Shown here: positions 1 through 5,264 of the stretch, one piece after another
Layout of the letters: every line of letters begins with the position of its first letter
Numbering within the stretch: the first letter of the stretch is position 1
From: Actinomycetes bacterium
GTDB taxonomy: Bacteria > Actinomycetota > Actinomycetes > Streptosporangiales > Streptosporangiaceae
Assembly: GCA_023425615.1 (NCBI GenBank)
Contig: JAFACJ010000631.1
Coordinates: forward strand, 1 to 5,264
Reading direction: 5' to 3'
DNA: 5,264 nucleotides
Made by a program: the position numbers and the translations under genes
Notes under the pieces: model-generated
The model's input: only the letters and a program-made list of their open reading frames with translations
Database searches by the model: none
Told to the model about the DNA's origin: nothing

Positions 1-319
1 GCGCCATCTCAACTCCTCCAGCGCGACATCGGAGGGCGCGCCGGGCGCCTATGACATCGGCACCCAGCGCGTCGCATGGCTGGCGCAGTCCGTCACCGAC
101 TGGATGGGCGACGCTGCAACGCTCATGGCGCTCGACGTCGAGATCCGTGGTTTCCTCGTCGTGGGCGACGCCGCATGGTGCAAGGGCGTGGTGCCCGACG
201 TCCAACCATACGGCCATGGGTTCCTCACCCACCTGGAAGTATGGGTTGAGAACCAGCGTGCGCAGCGCGTCAGTCGTGGGACCGCGGAGGTGTTCCTGCC
301 CTCTCGCACGCGCGTGTGA
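1..319 (+). CDS. MaoC-like (hot-dog fold) acyl dehydratase, C-terminal part only
   Basis: The gene enters from the left edge. The first full codon is at base 2 and the frame stays open to TGA at 317-319, leaving 105 residues. What I see: YDIGTQRVAW at visible residues 17-26, TDWMGD at 32-37, a GDAAWCKG stretch at 55-62, ENQR at 83-86, and an ending LPSR close to the stop. This series is characteristic, from memory of the family, of the C-terminal half of two-domain MaoC/FAS1-like dehydratases of about 390 residues that hydrate or dehydrate enoyl-CoA thioesters in the cytoplasm. The catalytic Asp/His motif of such proteins is not in the visible part, so activity cannot be judged. Its substrate is presumably an acyl-CoA of a degradation pathway; this is inference. 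The next gene starts 52 bp downstream, so co-transcription is possible, but a strong stem-loop lies between them. The family call is fairly secure; the specific reaction is not. Confidence 0.8.
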   Translation, partial: RHLNSSSATSEGAPGAYDIGTQRVAWLAQSVTDWMGDAATLMALDVEIRGFLVVGDAAWCKGVVPDVQPYGHGFLTHLEVWVENQRAQRVSRGTAEVFLPSRTRV

Positions 320-320
320 T

Positions 321-355
321 GCTCGAAGCTCAGGGTCTTGGCCTGCGTTTCGAGC
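321..355 (+). promoter_or_regulatory. Strong stem-loop/inverted repeat between dehydratase and transporter genes
   Basis: A 14-nt left arm (321-334, GCTCGAAGCTCAGG) pairs with a right arm (342-355, CCTGCGTTTCGAGC) around a 7-nt loop. Twelve of 14 positions are Watson-Crick pairs, one is G-U and one is a mismatch (T330/C346). It begins two bases after the dehydratase stop codon and ends 16 bases before the transporter start. No T-run follows on either strand, so it is not a classical intrinsic terminator. It could be a tract-less terminator or attenuator, an mRNA-stabilising or processing hairpin, or, as DNA, a dimeric repressor's operator. The structure is seen directly; its role is inference. 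Confidence 0.6.
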
Positions 356-371
356 CGCCCGGGTTCCAGTT

Positions 372-1838
372 GTGACAAGCCGACGCCCTTGGGACTCCTC
401 CGACCGGTTGGTGTGGCTCATCGCGATGTCGTGTCTCGTGGTGTCAGTCCAACAGACGATGATGTTCCCCGTCCTGCCTGAGCTTCCCCGGTCCTTGGGG
501 GTGAGTGCGGATGTGGCCAGCTGGCTGGTCACAGCGACGGCGGTCAGCGGTGCGGTCTGCACGCCGATCGTGGCACGGGTCTCGGAACTGTATGGAAAGC
601 GGCGCGTCATGCTCGCGGTGCTGGCCTGCACCGGAGCCGGATCGCTGGTCGGTGCGCTCTCCGACGCGCTCCCGTTGTTGATCGGGGCGCGCGCAGTGCA
701 AGGAATCGGCGTTGCGCTCGTCCCGGTCAGCATGGCCTTTGCACGCGACATCGTCCCTCCCGAACGGCTGACACGCGCGCTGGCCATGATCAGCGCGACG
801 CTCGCAGTCGGCGCCGGAGCCGGTCTGCCGTTCGCCGGATTGCTGACCGATCTGTATGGGTGGCGCTCGCTCTTCTGGGTGACGGGCTTCAGCGCGCTGC
901 TCTTCAGCCTCCTCTTGGGGTGGCGTCTACCTCATACCGCCCTGGCTCGGACGACATCGACCCTTCATATCGGAGGAGCTGTTCTCCTTTCGGTCGGCCT
1001 GGCGACAACGCTGGTCGCCCTGTCGCGAAGCTCCAGTTGGCAGATGTGGGCGACACTGTCGTGTCTCGTGACCGGGTTGCTGTTCCTCGCAGCCTGGGCA
1101 GGCGTCGAGGCCAGGTCGGCCTCGCCATTGATCGACGTGCGCGTCGCCGTTCGACCAGCGATGCTGTGGGTGACCGTGGCGACTGTCTTCGTCTCTTTCG
1201 GCATGTTCGCCTACATGCTCACGGCGACGCAGATCCTGCAGACACCGTCCGATACCGGCTACGGCGTCGGGCTTGACGCTCGCCTCGCCGGTTTCTGGTT
1301 GGCTCCTCAAGCCGTCGTGGCGGCTCTCGCAACGCCCCTGGCACTCCGACTTGCGAGGATCTGCGGCCTACCCTTGACGCTGGCCATCGGATGTCTCGTC
1401 ATTGCGTGCGGACACCTTGTCCGGCTGCTGTCGGGCTCCGGCCTGGCCACAGTCACGGCTGGATCGGTCGTCGTCGGTGCCGGCGCCGGCCTCGCTCTTT
1501 CCGTGATCCCCTCGCTGGTGGCGCAAGCGGCGAGTATCGAGATGACGGCCAGCGCCAACGGCCTGAACCTGTTGATGCGCCAGATCGGCACTTCGTGTGC
1601 GGCCGCCATGTTCGGGGCGCTGACGGTGGTCACCGGGCCGCGCGGCCTCCCCGCACTCGGCTCCCTGAATGCGCTAAACGCGATCGCCGCAGCAGCCGTG
1701 GCACTGGCCGCGGTGATCGCGTTCTTTGCGCGAAGACGTCGCTGGTCCGCCGGGGAGGGCCAGATGGTCGAGGTACAAGGCACAGACGTATCAGCGGAAG
1801 CTCGCCGCGGTGCGCCGCGACTTCCAGGAAGGCGGTAA
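372..1838 (+). CDS. MFS transporter, DHA2-like 14-helix type
   Basis: A 488-residue integral membrane protein, probably a proton-coupled carrier in the cytoplasmic membrane. Hydrophobic segments suggest 14 helices, the first at about residues 13-36 and the last ending in a basic FARRRRW tail. Family motifs are visible: a degenerate motif A after helix 2 (RVSELYGKRR, 69-78), motif B in helix 4 (GARAVQGIG, 105-113), an antiporter-type motif C region in helix 5 (GAGAGLPFAGLLTDLYGWR, 147-165), and the SPLIDVRV loop (251-258) typical of DHA2 proteins. The frame is open well upstream, through the dehydratase gene. I chose GTG at 372 because it leaves a short charged N-terminus before helix 1 and clears the upstream gene; its ribosome binding site is weak. 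GTG 411 or ATG 426 would cut into helix 1. The TAA stop is 4 bp before the carboxylesterase start, indicating coupled expression. DHA2 members mostly export drugs or other organic compounds, so export of an ester or its product is as likely as uptake. The family is secure; substrate and direction are unknown. Confidence 0.85.
   Translation: MTSRRPWDSSDRLVWLIAMSCLVVSVQQTMMFPVLPELPRSLGVSADVASWLVTATAVSGAVCTPIVARVSELYGKRRVMLAVLACTGAGSLVGALSDALPLLIGARAVQGIGVALVPVSMAFARDIVPPERLTRALAMISATLAVGAGAGLPFAGLLTDLYGWRSLFWVTGFSALLFSLLLGWRLPHTALARTTSTLHIGGAVLLSVGLATTLVALSRSSSWQMWATLSCLVTGLLFLAAWAGVEARSASPLIDVRVAVRPAMLWVTVATVFVSFGMFAYMLTATQILQTPSDTGYGVGLDARLAGFWLAPQAVVAALATPLALRLARICGLPLTLAIGCLVIACGHLVRLLSGSGLATVTAGSVVVGAGAGLALSVIPSLVAQAASIEMTASANGLNLLMRQIGTSCAAAMFGALTVVTGPRGLPALGSLNALNAIAAAAVALAAVIAFFARRRRWSAGEGQMVEVQGTDVSAEARRGAPRLPGRR
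1826..1832 (+). promoter_or_regulatory. Ribosome binding site fixing the carboxylesterase start
   Basis: AGGAAGG lies 10 bases before ATG 1843, inside the last codons of the transporter gene. It selects this ATG over ATG 1726, which is in the same frame but would overlap the transporter by 113 bp and would add 39 residues that do not look like the esterase fold. Confidence 0.75.
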
Positions 1839-1842
1839 GCCC

Positions 1843-3390
1843 ATGAACGCCGGGATCACACCTTCAAACGCCGTGTCTCGTGGCAGCGCGCCAGTGGTCA
1901 GAACCAGTCATGGTGAGGTGCGCGGACGGGTCGAGGGCAACGAGGTCTTCGGATACCTGGGCATCCGGTACGCCGCAGACAGCGGCGTCAAAGGACGCTT
2001 CCTGCCGCCGGTCTCGCCGCCGTCCTGGAGCGGAGTCTTCGACGCGACCGAGTTCGGGCCGGCGTGCCCTCAAACTCCCCTCCTTGCCGGCGACCGGCAT
2101 CACGACGAGGACTGCCTGCGGATCAATGTCTGGACGAGATCGACCGAGACCGCCCGGCCGGTAGTGGTGTGGTTCCACGGCGGCGCCTACACGAGCGGAC
2201 ACGAGTCCTATCCGGGCGGTGGAGCCGACGGCGCGCGAGCCGCCGAGGAGGACATCGTGTTCGTGAGCCTCACCCATCGGCTCAACGCCTTCGGATTCCT
2301 CCAGCTTCCCGAGGAGTTCGGCCCTGCCTATGCGAGCTCAGGCAACGTCGGGATGCTCGATCTGGCGGCGGGTCTTGAGTGGGTACAGGAGAACATCGGC
2401 AGCTTCGGAGGTGATCCGTCGCGGGTGACGATCGCCGGCACTTCCGGAGGCGGCTCCAAAGTCCTCCACGCGTTGACGATGCCCGCGTTCAACGGGCTCT
2501 TCTCCCAAGCGATGATCTTCAGCGGCCACGACCTCTGGAAGACGAACACGCGAGAGTCCGCCGAGCGAATGAGCGCGGCAGTGCTGCGCGAGCTCGGCAT
2601 CACCGTCGGCGATGTCGAGGCGCTGTGGTCTCTCCCGGCCGACCATCTGGTACGGGCGCTCGGCGCCGTCACCCAGGCCCAGCCACAAGATCCCGAATGG
2701 GGTCTCCCGGCCTGGATGAAGTACGACATCTTGTCCCCGCACGTCGACGGCTCGACACTTCCGCTGGCACCTGTCCTGGCACTCGAGGAAGGCGCCGGCG
2801 CTGACGTCGATCTCATCGTCAATGTCGACGAGCTGACCCACTGGTTCCCCTTCCGCGCCGCCCCTGACGCCTTCGACTCCTCGCGATACGGCAGACTCAC
2901 CCTGGACGAGTTGGTGCAGGCCCTTGAACCCGACCTCGGGCGCGCAACTCGCGAGGTGATCGACGCCTACCGCCACATCATGCCCGGCGCCTCGCCGTCG
3001 TCCCTCCTCGCCACCGTGGTCACCGACCGTGACTGGCTGGTCCCGGCCGTCCAGGTCGCCGAAGCCAAGGCTCGCGGCGGTCTCCCTGCCCGGCTGAGCT
3101 ACAACCGCGCCACCTCGGTCACGCTCTACGGCGATATGGGCGTGATCGCAGGCAGCCATCACTACCTGTGGGGCTCTGGAGGGATCACCGCTGGACCAGG
3201 CGCGCTCACCGGCCAGGTCCAGGAGGCGTTCGTTCGCTTCGCAGCCTCTGGAGACCCGTGCCATGAGGGCCTGCCGGTGTGGAACCGCTTCGTCGGCGGT
3301 AAAGAGTCGGCGCTCGTTCTGGACCACGACATCACCATTACCGACGCCCTGCTGGAGAGCCGCCGAGCCGTATGGAGGGGTCTCCGGTAG
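1843..3390 (+). CDS. Type-B carboxylesterase (alpha/beta hydrolase)
   Basis: A 515-residue serine esterase, close to the usual 500-550 residues of bacterial type-B carboxylesterases (para-nitrobenzyl esterase group). It hydrolyses carboxylic esters to acid and alcohol. Visible landmarks in order: EVRGRVEGNEVFGYLGIRYA near the N-terminus (25-44), the family signature EDCLRINVW (89-97), the oxyanion-hole HGG (112-114), FGGDPSRVTIAG (188-199) leading to the nucleophile elbow GTSGG with Ser201, NVDE with the probable acid Glu330 (327-330), and GSHH with the probable base His440 (437-440). The C-terminal FVRFAASGDP...LPVW segment is also typical. No signal peptide is evident, so it is probably cytoplasmic. 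The nucleophile motif is GTSGGG rather than the textbook GESAGG, a variation I recall in bacterial members. The residues after His (YLWG) differ from the usual acidic pattern. It lies 4 bp after the transporter and 41 bp before another esterase, so the three probably act on one compound or a related set. The family is secure; the substrate is unknown. Confidence 0.92.
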   Translation: MNAGITPSNAVSRGSAPVVRTSHGEVRGRVEGNEVFGYLGIRYAADSGVKGRFLPPVSPPSWSGVFDATEFGPACPQTPLLAGDRHHDEDCLRINVWTRSTETARPVVVWFHGGAYTSGHESYPGGGADGARAAEEDIVFVSLTHRLNAFGFLQLPEEFGPAYASSGNVGMLDLAAGLEWVQENIGSFGGDPSRVTIAGTSGGGSKVLHALTMPAFNGLFSQAMIFSGHDLWKTNTRESAERMSAAVLRELGITVGDVEALWSLPADHLVRALGAVTQAQPQDPEWGLPAWMKYDILSPHVDGSTLPLAPVLALEEGAGADVDLIVNVDELTHWFPFRAAPDAFDSSRYGRLTLDELVQALEPDLGRATREVIDAYRHIMPGASPSSLLATVVTDRDWLVPAVQVAEAKARGGLPARLSYNRATSVTLYGDMGVIAGSHHYLWGSGGITAGPGALTGQVQEAFVRFAASGDPCHEGLPVWNRFVGGKESALVLDHDITITDALLESRRAVWRGLR

Positions 3391-3421
3391 CCCGCGGACA
3401 CCCGACGACGAAACGACTTAC

Positions 3422-3427
3422 AGGGAG
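3422..3427 (+). promoter_or_regulatory. Ribosome binding site for the HSL-type esterase
   Basis: AGGGAG sits 4 bases before GTG 3432. The spacing is rather short, but it is the best Shine-Dalgarno match in the gap after the carboxylesterase. It favours GTG 3432 over the in-frame ATG 3372, which would overlap the upstream gene by 19 bases and has no clear site. Confidence 0.55.
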
Positions 3428-3431
3428 CGCT

Positions 3432-4400
3432 GTGACTCACCACCGCCCTGAGATCGACCCAGAGATTCTTCCGATATTGGAGGCGCTTCGTGCGGCGAGC
3501 CCGCCGGACCTGAGCGAGGCGACCCTGCCGGCCTTCCGGCGCATGTACGGCACCGGTGATCTGGCGGATTGCTCCGTCGACCTCTCCCAGAGAGGTCGGA
3601 TCTCGGTGGAGGACGTGGTGGCCGAGTCCGACCACCGGCTTCGTCTCCTGGTGCTTCGACCTGCGGAACAGGCAGGCCGGCTACCGCTGCTGTACTTCAT
3701 GCATGCCGGCGGCATGGTGATGGGCGATCGGACCAGCAACATCGACTTCGTTCTGCCTTGGGTTCGCGACGGTCTCGCGGTCGTGGTGTCTGTCGAGTAC
3801 CGTCTCGCTCCTGAGCACCCTGACCCGAGCCCGATCGAGGATTGCTATCTGGGTCTGAGATGGGCGGTGGAGAACGCGAACAAGCTCGGGATCAACGCCG
3901 AGCAGGTCATCGTTGCCGGACTCAGCGCGGGTGGTGGCCTGGCGGCAGGACTGTCCGTCATGGCCCGGGACCGAGGTTTTCCCGCGATCGCATGCCAAAT
4001 GCTGCTCAGCCCGATGCTCGACGACCGTCTGGAGACGCCCAGCAGCACCATGCTCGACGGGCACCCTCTCGTCTCAGGGTCCAAAGAACTGAACTGGATG
4101 TGGACCGCCCTCCTTTCCAGCAGGAAAGGCACCACCGATGTCTCGCCCTATGCCGCACCGGCACGAACCGAGGAGCTGACCGGTCTTCCCCGCGCCTACG
4201 TGGAGGTGGGAACGGCCGATGCGTTCCGCGACGAGACTGTGGACTATGCGGCACGGCTCATGAGAGCCGGGGTGACCGTCGACCTTCATACGTGGGGTGG
4301 CGGTATACACACCTTCGAGGCGGTCGCTCCCGACGCAGCCCTTTCCCAGGCGGCCAGATTCACGCGCGAAGCCTTCCTTCGCCGACTCCTCAACGTATGA
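3432..4400 (+). CDS. Alpha/beta hydrolase, hormone-sensitive-lipase (HSL) family esterase
   Basis: A 322-residue cytoplasmic esterase or lipase of the bacterial HSL group (about 300-330 residues is usual), acting on short or medium acyl esters. Visible motifs: HAGGMVMGD (91-99), equivalent to the HGGG oxyanion motif; VSVEYRLAPEHPDPSPIEDC (119-138), an almost textbook family block; the nucleophile elbow GLSAGG with Ser165 (163-168); the acid Asp263 in DAFRDE (263-268); and the base His293 in GGIHTFE (290-296). The catalytic triad is therefore complete. The first Gly of HGGG is Ala92, but the two glycines expected to supply oxyanion-hole amides (93, 94) remain. I chose GTG 3432 for its nearby AGGGAG; an in-frame ATG at 3372 would add 20 residues with no family resemblance. 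The gap of 41 bp after the carboxylesterase contains no visible promoter or terminator, so it is probably the last gene of that operon. The substrate is unknown. HSL and type-B esterases are only distantly related, so this is not a gene duplication. Confidence 0.92.
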   Translation: MTHHRPEIDPEILPILEALRAASPPDLSEATLPAFRRMYGTGDLADCSVDLSQRGRISVEDVVAESDHRLRLLVLRPAEQAGRLPLLYFMHAGGMVMGDRTSNIDFVLPWVRDGLAVVVSVEYRLAPEHPDPSPIEDCYLGLRWAVENANKLGINAEQVIVAGLSAGGGLAAGLSVMARDRGFPAIACQMLLSPMLDDRLETPSSTMLDGHPLVSGSKELNWMWTALLSSRKGTTDVSPYAAPARTEELTGLPRAYVEVGTADAFRDETVDYAARLMRAGVTVDLHTWGGGIHTFEAVAPDAALSQAARFTREAFLRRLLNV

Positions 4401-4429
4401 GGCCTATCCTGGACCGACGCCAGATCCTT

Positions 4430-4456
4430 CGCTGAGTGCCAAGTCGGCAGGCAGCG
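4430..4456. promoter_or_regulatory. Candidate TetR-family operator (27-bp imperfect palindrome)
   Basis: Centred on base 4443, the site reads CGCTG-AG-TGCC, a 5-base middle, then GGCA-GG-CAGCG. Ten of 13 symmetric pairs match; the mismatches are two adjacent pairs in each half and one next to the centre. Size, symmetry and position (39 bases before the repressor's ATG and overlapping the expected -35 area) are what TetR-family dimers usually bind, which would mean autorepression. In RNA it could also fold as a hairpin and end the upstream operon, though no T-run follows. The palindrome is seen; the binding is inferred. Confidence 0.5.
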
Positions 4457-4467
4457 GCAGTAATGCG

Positions 4468-4473
4468 TAGGAT
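4468..4473 (+). promoter_or_regulatory. Possible -10 box for the tetR gene
   Basis: TAGGAT fits the actinobacterial TAnnnT -10 pattern and lies 22 bases before the repressor's ATG. The matching -35 region would be about 4445-4450, inside the palindrome, but no good TTGACA-like hexamer is there. TAATGC at 4461-4466 is an alternative. The existence of a promoter in this gap is more certain than its exact position. Confidence 0.35.
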
Positions 4474-4480
4474 CTCTGCC

Positions 4481-4486
4481 AGGAGG
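4481..4486 (+). promoter_or_regulatory. Ribosome binding site fixing the tetR start
   Basis: A perfect AGGAGG lies 9 bases before ATG 4496, settling the start against the in-frame GTG 4436 further upstream. That upstream start would place the palindrome and -10 candidate inside the coding region. GTG 4499 directly follows the ATG but is less well spaced. Confidence 0.85.
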
Positions 4487-4495
4487 TTGATCATC

Positions 4496-5179
4496 ATGGT
4501 GAGCGACAGCGGCGATCCGCAGAACGAGTCGGCCCAGCGAAAGCCGCAGAGGTCGTCTCTGCGGGAAAGGCGGCGGCTGGAGACGACCGCCGAGATCAGC
4601 AGCGCAGCCTTGGACCTGTTCGAGGACCGCGGGGTCGACTCGACCACCGTTGCCGAGATAGCCGCTGCGGCAGGGGTCTCACAGCGGACCTTCTTCCGCT
4701 ACTTCCCGACCAAGGAAGCCGCGGCTTTCGTGGAAGAGCCGGACTACGTCGCAGTGCTTGAGGAATGGGCGATGTGCCCTGAGCCACTCGACAACCCCTT
4801 CGCCGACCTCCTCGACGTCCTCCAGAAGGCCACCGTCGCGATGGCCAGCGACAAGGCGACCCGACGGCAACTGCGGCTGTTCCGACTCGAACAGGACAAT
4901 CCTGGCCTGGGTGTCGGCCGGGCAGGCCAGGAACAAGTGCACAATGATCGGCTCAAGTCGGCACTGAGCCGACGAAGTAAGCACCGCTACACCGACTACG
5001 AGTTCGCGACGATGGTCCGAGTCTCACGCGCACTGGTCGACTCCGCGGTGTTCGAGTGGCTCACGCGTTTGCAGGCCGGCCAGCCTGCCAATTTGGAAGC
5101 GATCTTCTCCCACAATCGTGAGGTGGTCGGGCTGGCGATGCTCGGCAAGAAGAAGCCGTCCTCGCCGCAGGGGTCATAG
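4496..5179 (+). CDS. TetR/AcrR-family transcriptional regulator
   Basis: A 227-residue, probably homodimeric DNA-binding repressor. After a polar 20-residue leader comes a classic TetR N-terminal domain: RRRLETTAEISSAALDLFED (25-44), then the helix-turn-helix TTVAEIAAAAGVSQRTFFRYF (50-70), ending in PTKEA (71-75). The FFRYFPTKE signature makes the family call secure. The C-terminal ligand and dimer domain (about 80-215) is diverse. Its segment RRQLRLFRLEQDNPGL (123-138) resembles the acyl-CoA-like/MftR-type C-terminal group, but I hold that assignment loosely. It lies 95 bp downstream of the esterase operon on the same strand, with its own consensus ribosome binding site and a palindrome upstream, suggesting a separate autorepressed transcript. 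An ester, acid or acyl-CoA inducer linked to the neighbouring enzymes would fit, but this is inference. The lysine-rich tail (KKK, 218-220) follows the predicted fold. No truncation or frameshift is seen. Confidence 0.93.
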   Translation: MVSDSGDPQNESAQRKPQRSSLRERRRLETTAEISSAALDLFEDRGVDSTTVAEIAAAAGVSQRTFFRYFPTKEAAAFVEEPDYVAVLEEWAMCPEPLDNPFADLLDVLQKATVAMASDKATRRQLRLFRLEQDNPGLGVGRAGQEQVHNDRLKSALSRRSKHRYTDYEFATMVRVSRALVDSAVFEWLTRLQAGQPANLEAIFSHNREVVGLAMLGKKKPSSPQGS

Positions 5180-5191
5180 CCGCCGAGCCGC

Positions 5192-5210
5192 CCTCGCCGG
5201 GCACCCGAGG
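5192..5210 (+). terminator. Weak stem-loop after tetR, possible terminator
   Basis: CCTCG (5192-5196) and CGAGG (5206-5210) can pair around a 9-base loop, 12 bases after the tetR stop. The stem is short and no T-run follows, so it may be chance in GC-rich DNA. The rest of the tail (5211-5264) holds no open reading frame I can support. Confidence 0.2.
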
Positions 5211-5264
5211 CATCAGGACGGGATCGTGGAACAGGCTGGTGGGCCGGGGGATAGGGTTACCCCC

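Noticed and set aside
307..316. Perfect 10-base palindrome CACGCGCGTG just before the dehydratase stop codon
   Set aside because: It is made only of alternating CG-type steps within coding sequence and is common by chance in GC-rich DNA. It is not part of the 321-355 stem-loop.
51..371. N-terminal extension of the transporter frame back to ATG 51 (107 extra residues)
   Set aside because: The extension lies over the dehydratase gene in another frame. Its residues are a low-complexity Ser/Arg/Trp mixture with no membrane segment or known domain, while the dehydratase frame matches its family throughout. GTG 372 gives a normal transporter length.
427..1070. Direct 14-base repeat TGTCGTGTCTCGTG at 427-440 and 1057-1070, in the same reading frame of the transporter, with its last 10 bases also at 1873-1882
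   Set aside because: Both full copies encode SCLV within hydrophobic helices (1 and 8), so shared codon preference and amino-acid bias explain them. No flanking similarity or repeat structure extends beyond the 14 bases.
2338..3327. Long antisense open frame (329 codons) opposite the carboxylesterase
   Set aside because: It is the GC-rich shadow of a gene with full family motifs. The translation is rich in Arg, Gly and Glu with no recognisable domain.
3372..3431. ATG 3372 as the start of the HSL esterase, overlapping the carboxylesterase end
   Set aside because: There is no ribosome binding site before it and the added 20 residues are unlike the family. GTG 3432 has AGGGAG in front and gives a typical N-terminus.
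3842..4435. 197-codon + strand frame overlapping the end of the HSL esterase and the following gap
   Set aside because: It is a frame-shifted shadow of the esterase, very Arg-rich, without a convincing ribosome binding site. The overlapped frame carries the Ser165, Asp263 and His293 catalytic motifs.
1..5264. CRISPR array, tRNA or rRNA gene, insertion sequence, toxin-antitoxin or phage defence system
   Set aside because: I looked on both strands and saw no spaced repeats, tRNA-like cloverleaf, transposase motif or defence-gene signature. Genes account for nearly all of the window.

Overview
This is a high-GC window (roughly two-thirds G+C by eye) with GTG as well as ATG starts, Shine-Dalgarno sites and tight gene packing. 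It looks like chromosomal DNA of an actinomycete-type bacterium. The MaoC-type dehydratase, the GTSGGG-type carboxylesterase and the TetR regulator also read like families common in mycolate actinobacteria and their relatives. I cannot name a species from sequence alone.

All real genes are on the + strand. From left to right they are: the last 105 residues of a MaoC-like acyl dehydratase (to 319); a strong stem-loop sequence (321-355); a 14-helix MFS transporter of the DHA2 type (372-1838); a type-B carboxylesterase (1843-3390); a second esterase from the unrelated hormone-sensitive-lipase (HSL) group (3432-4400); a 95-bp gap holding an imperfect 27-bp palindrome, a possible -10 box and a consensus ribosome binding site; a TetR-family repressor (4496-5179); and an 85-bp tail with no gene.

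The transporter and carboxylesterase are only 4 bp apart, and the HSL esterase follows after 41 bp, so these three very probably share a transcript. The dehydratase may feed into the same transcript, unless the 321-355 stem-loop stops or attenuates it. The TetR gene appears to have its own promoter overlapped by the palindrome, which suggests autorepression and probably control of neighbouring genes.

The most economical reading is a small catabolic or detoxification module: a membrane carrier moves an ester-bearing compound, two hydrolases of different fold subfamilies cleave ester bonds, and the acyl part may be processed as a CoA thioester by enzymes such as the dehydratase. The substrate is unknown. 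I found no CRISPR array, RNA gene, insertion sequence, phage gene or defence system, and nothing that clearly amounts to an undescribed system. The points most worth checking are the two intergenic inverted repeats and the pairing of two unrelated esterases under one probable regulator.
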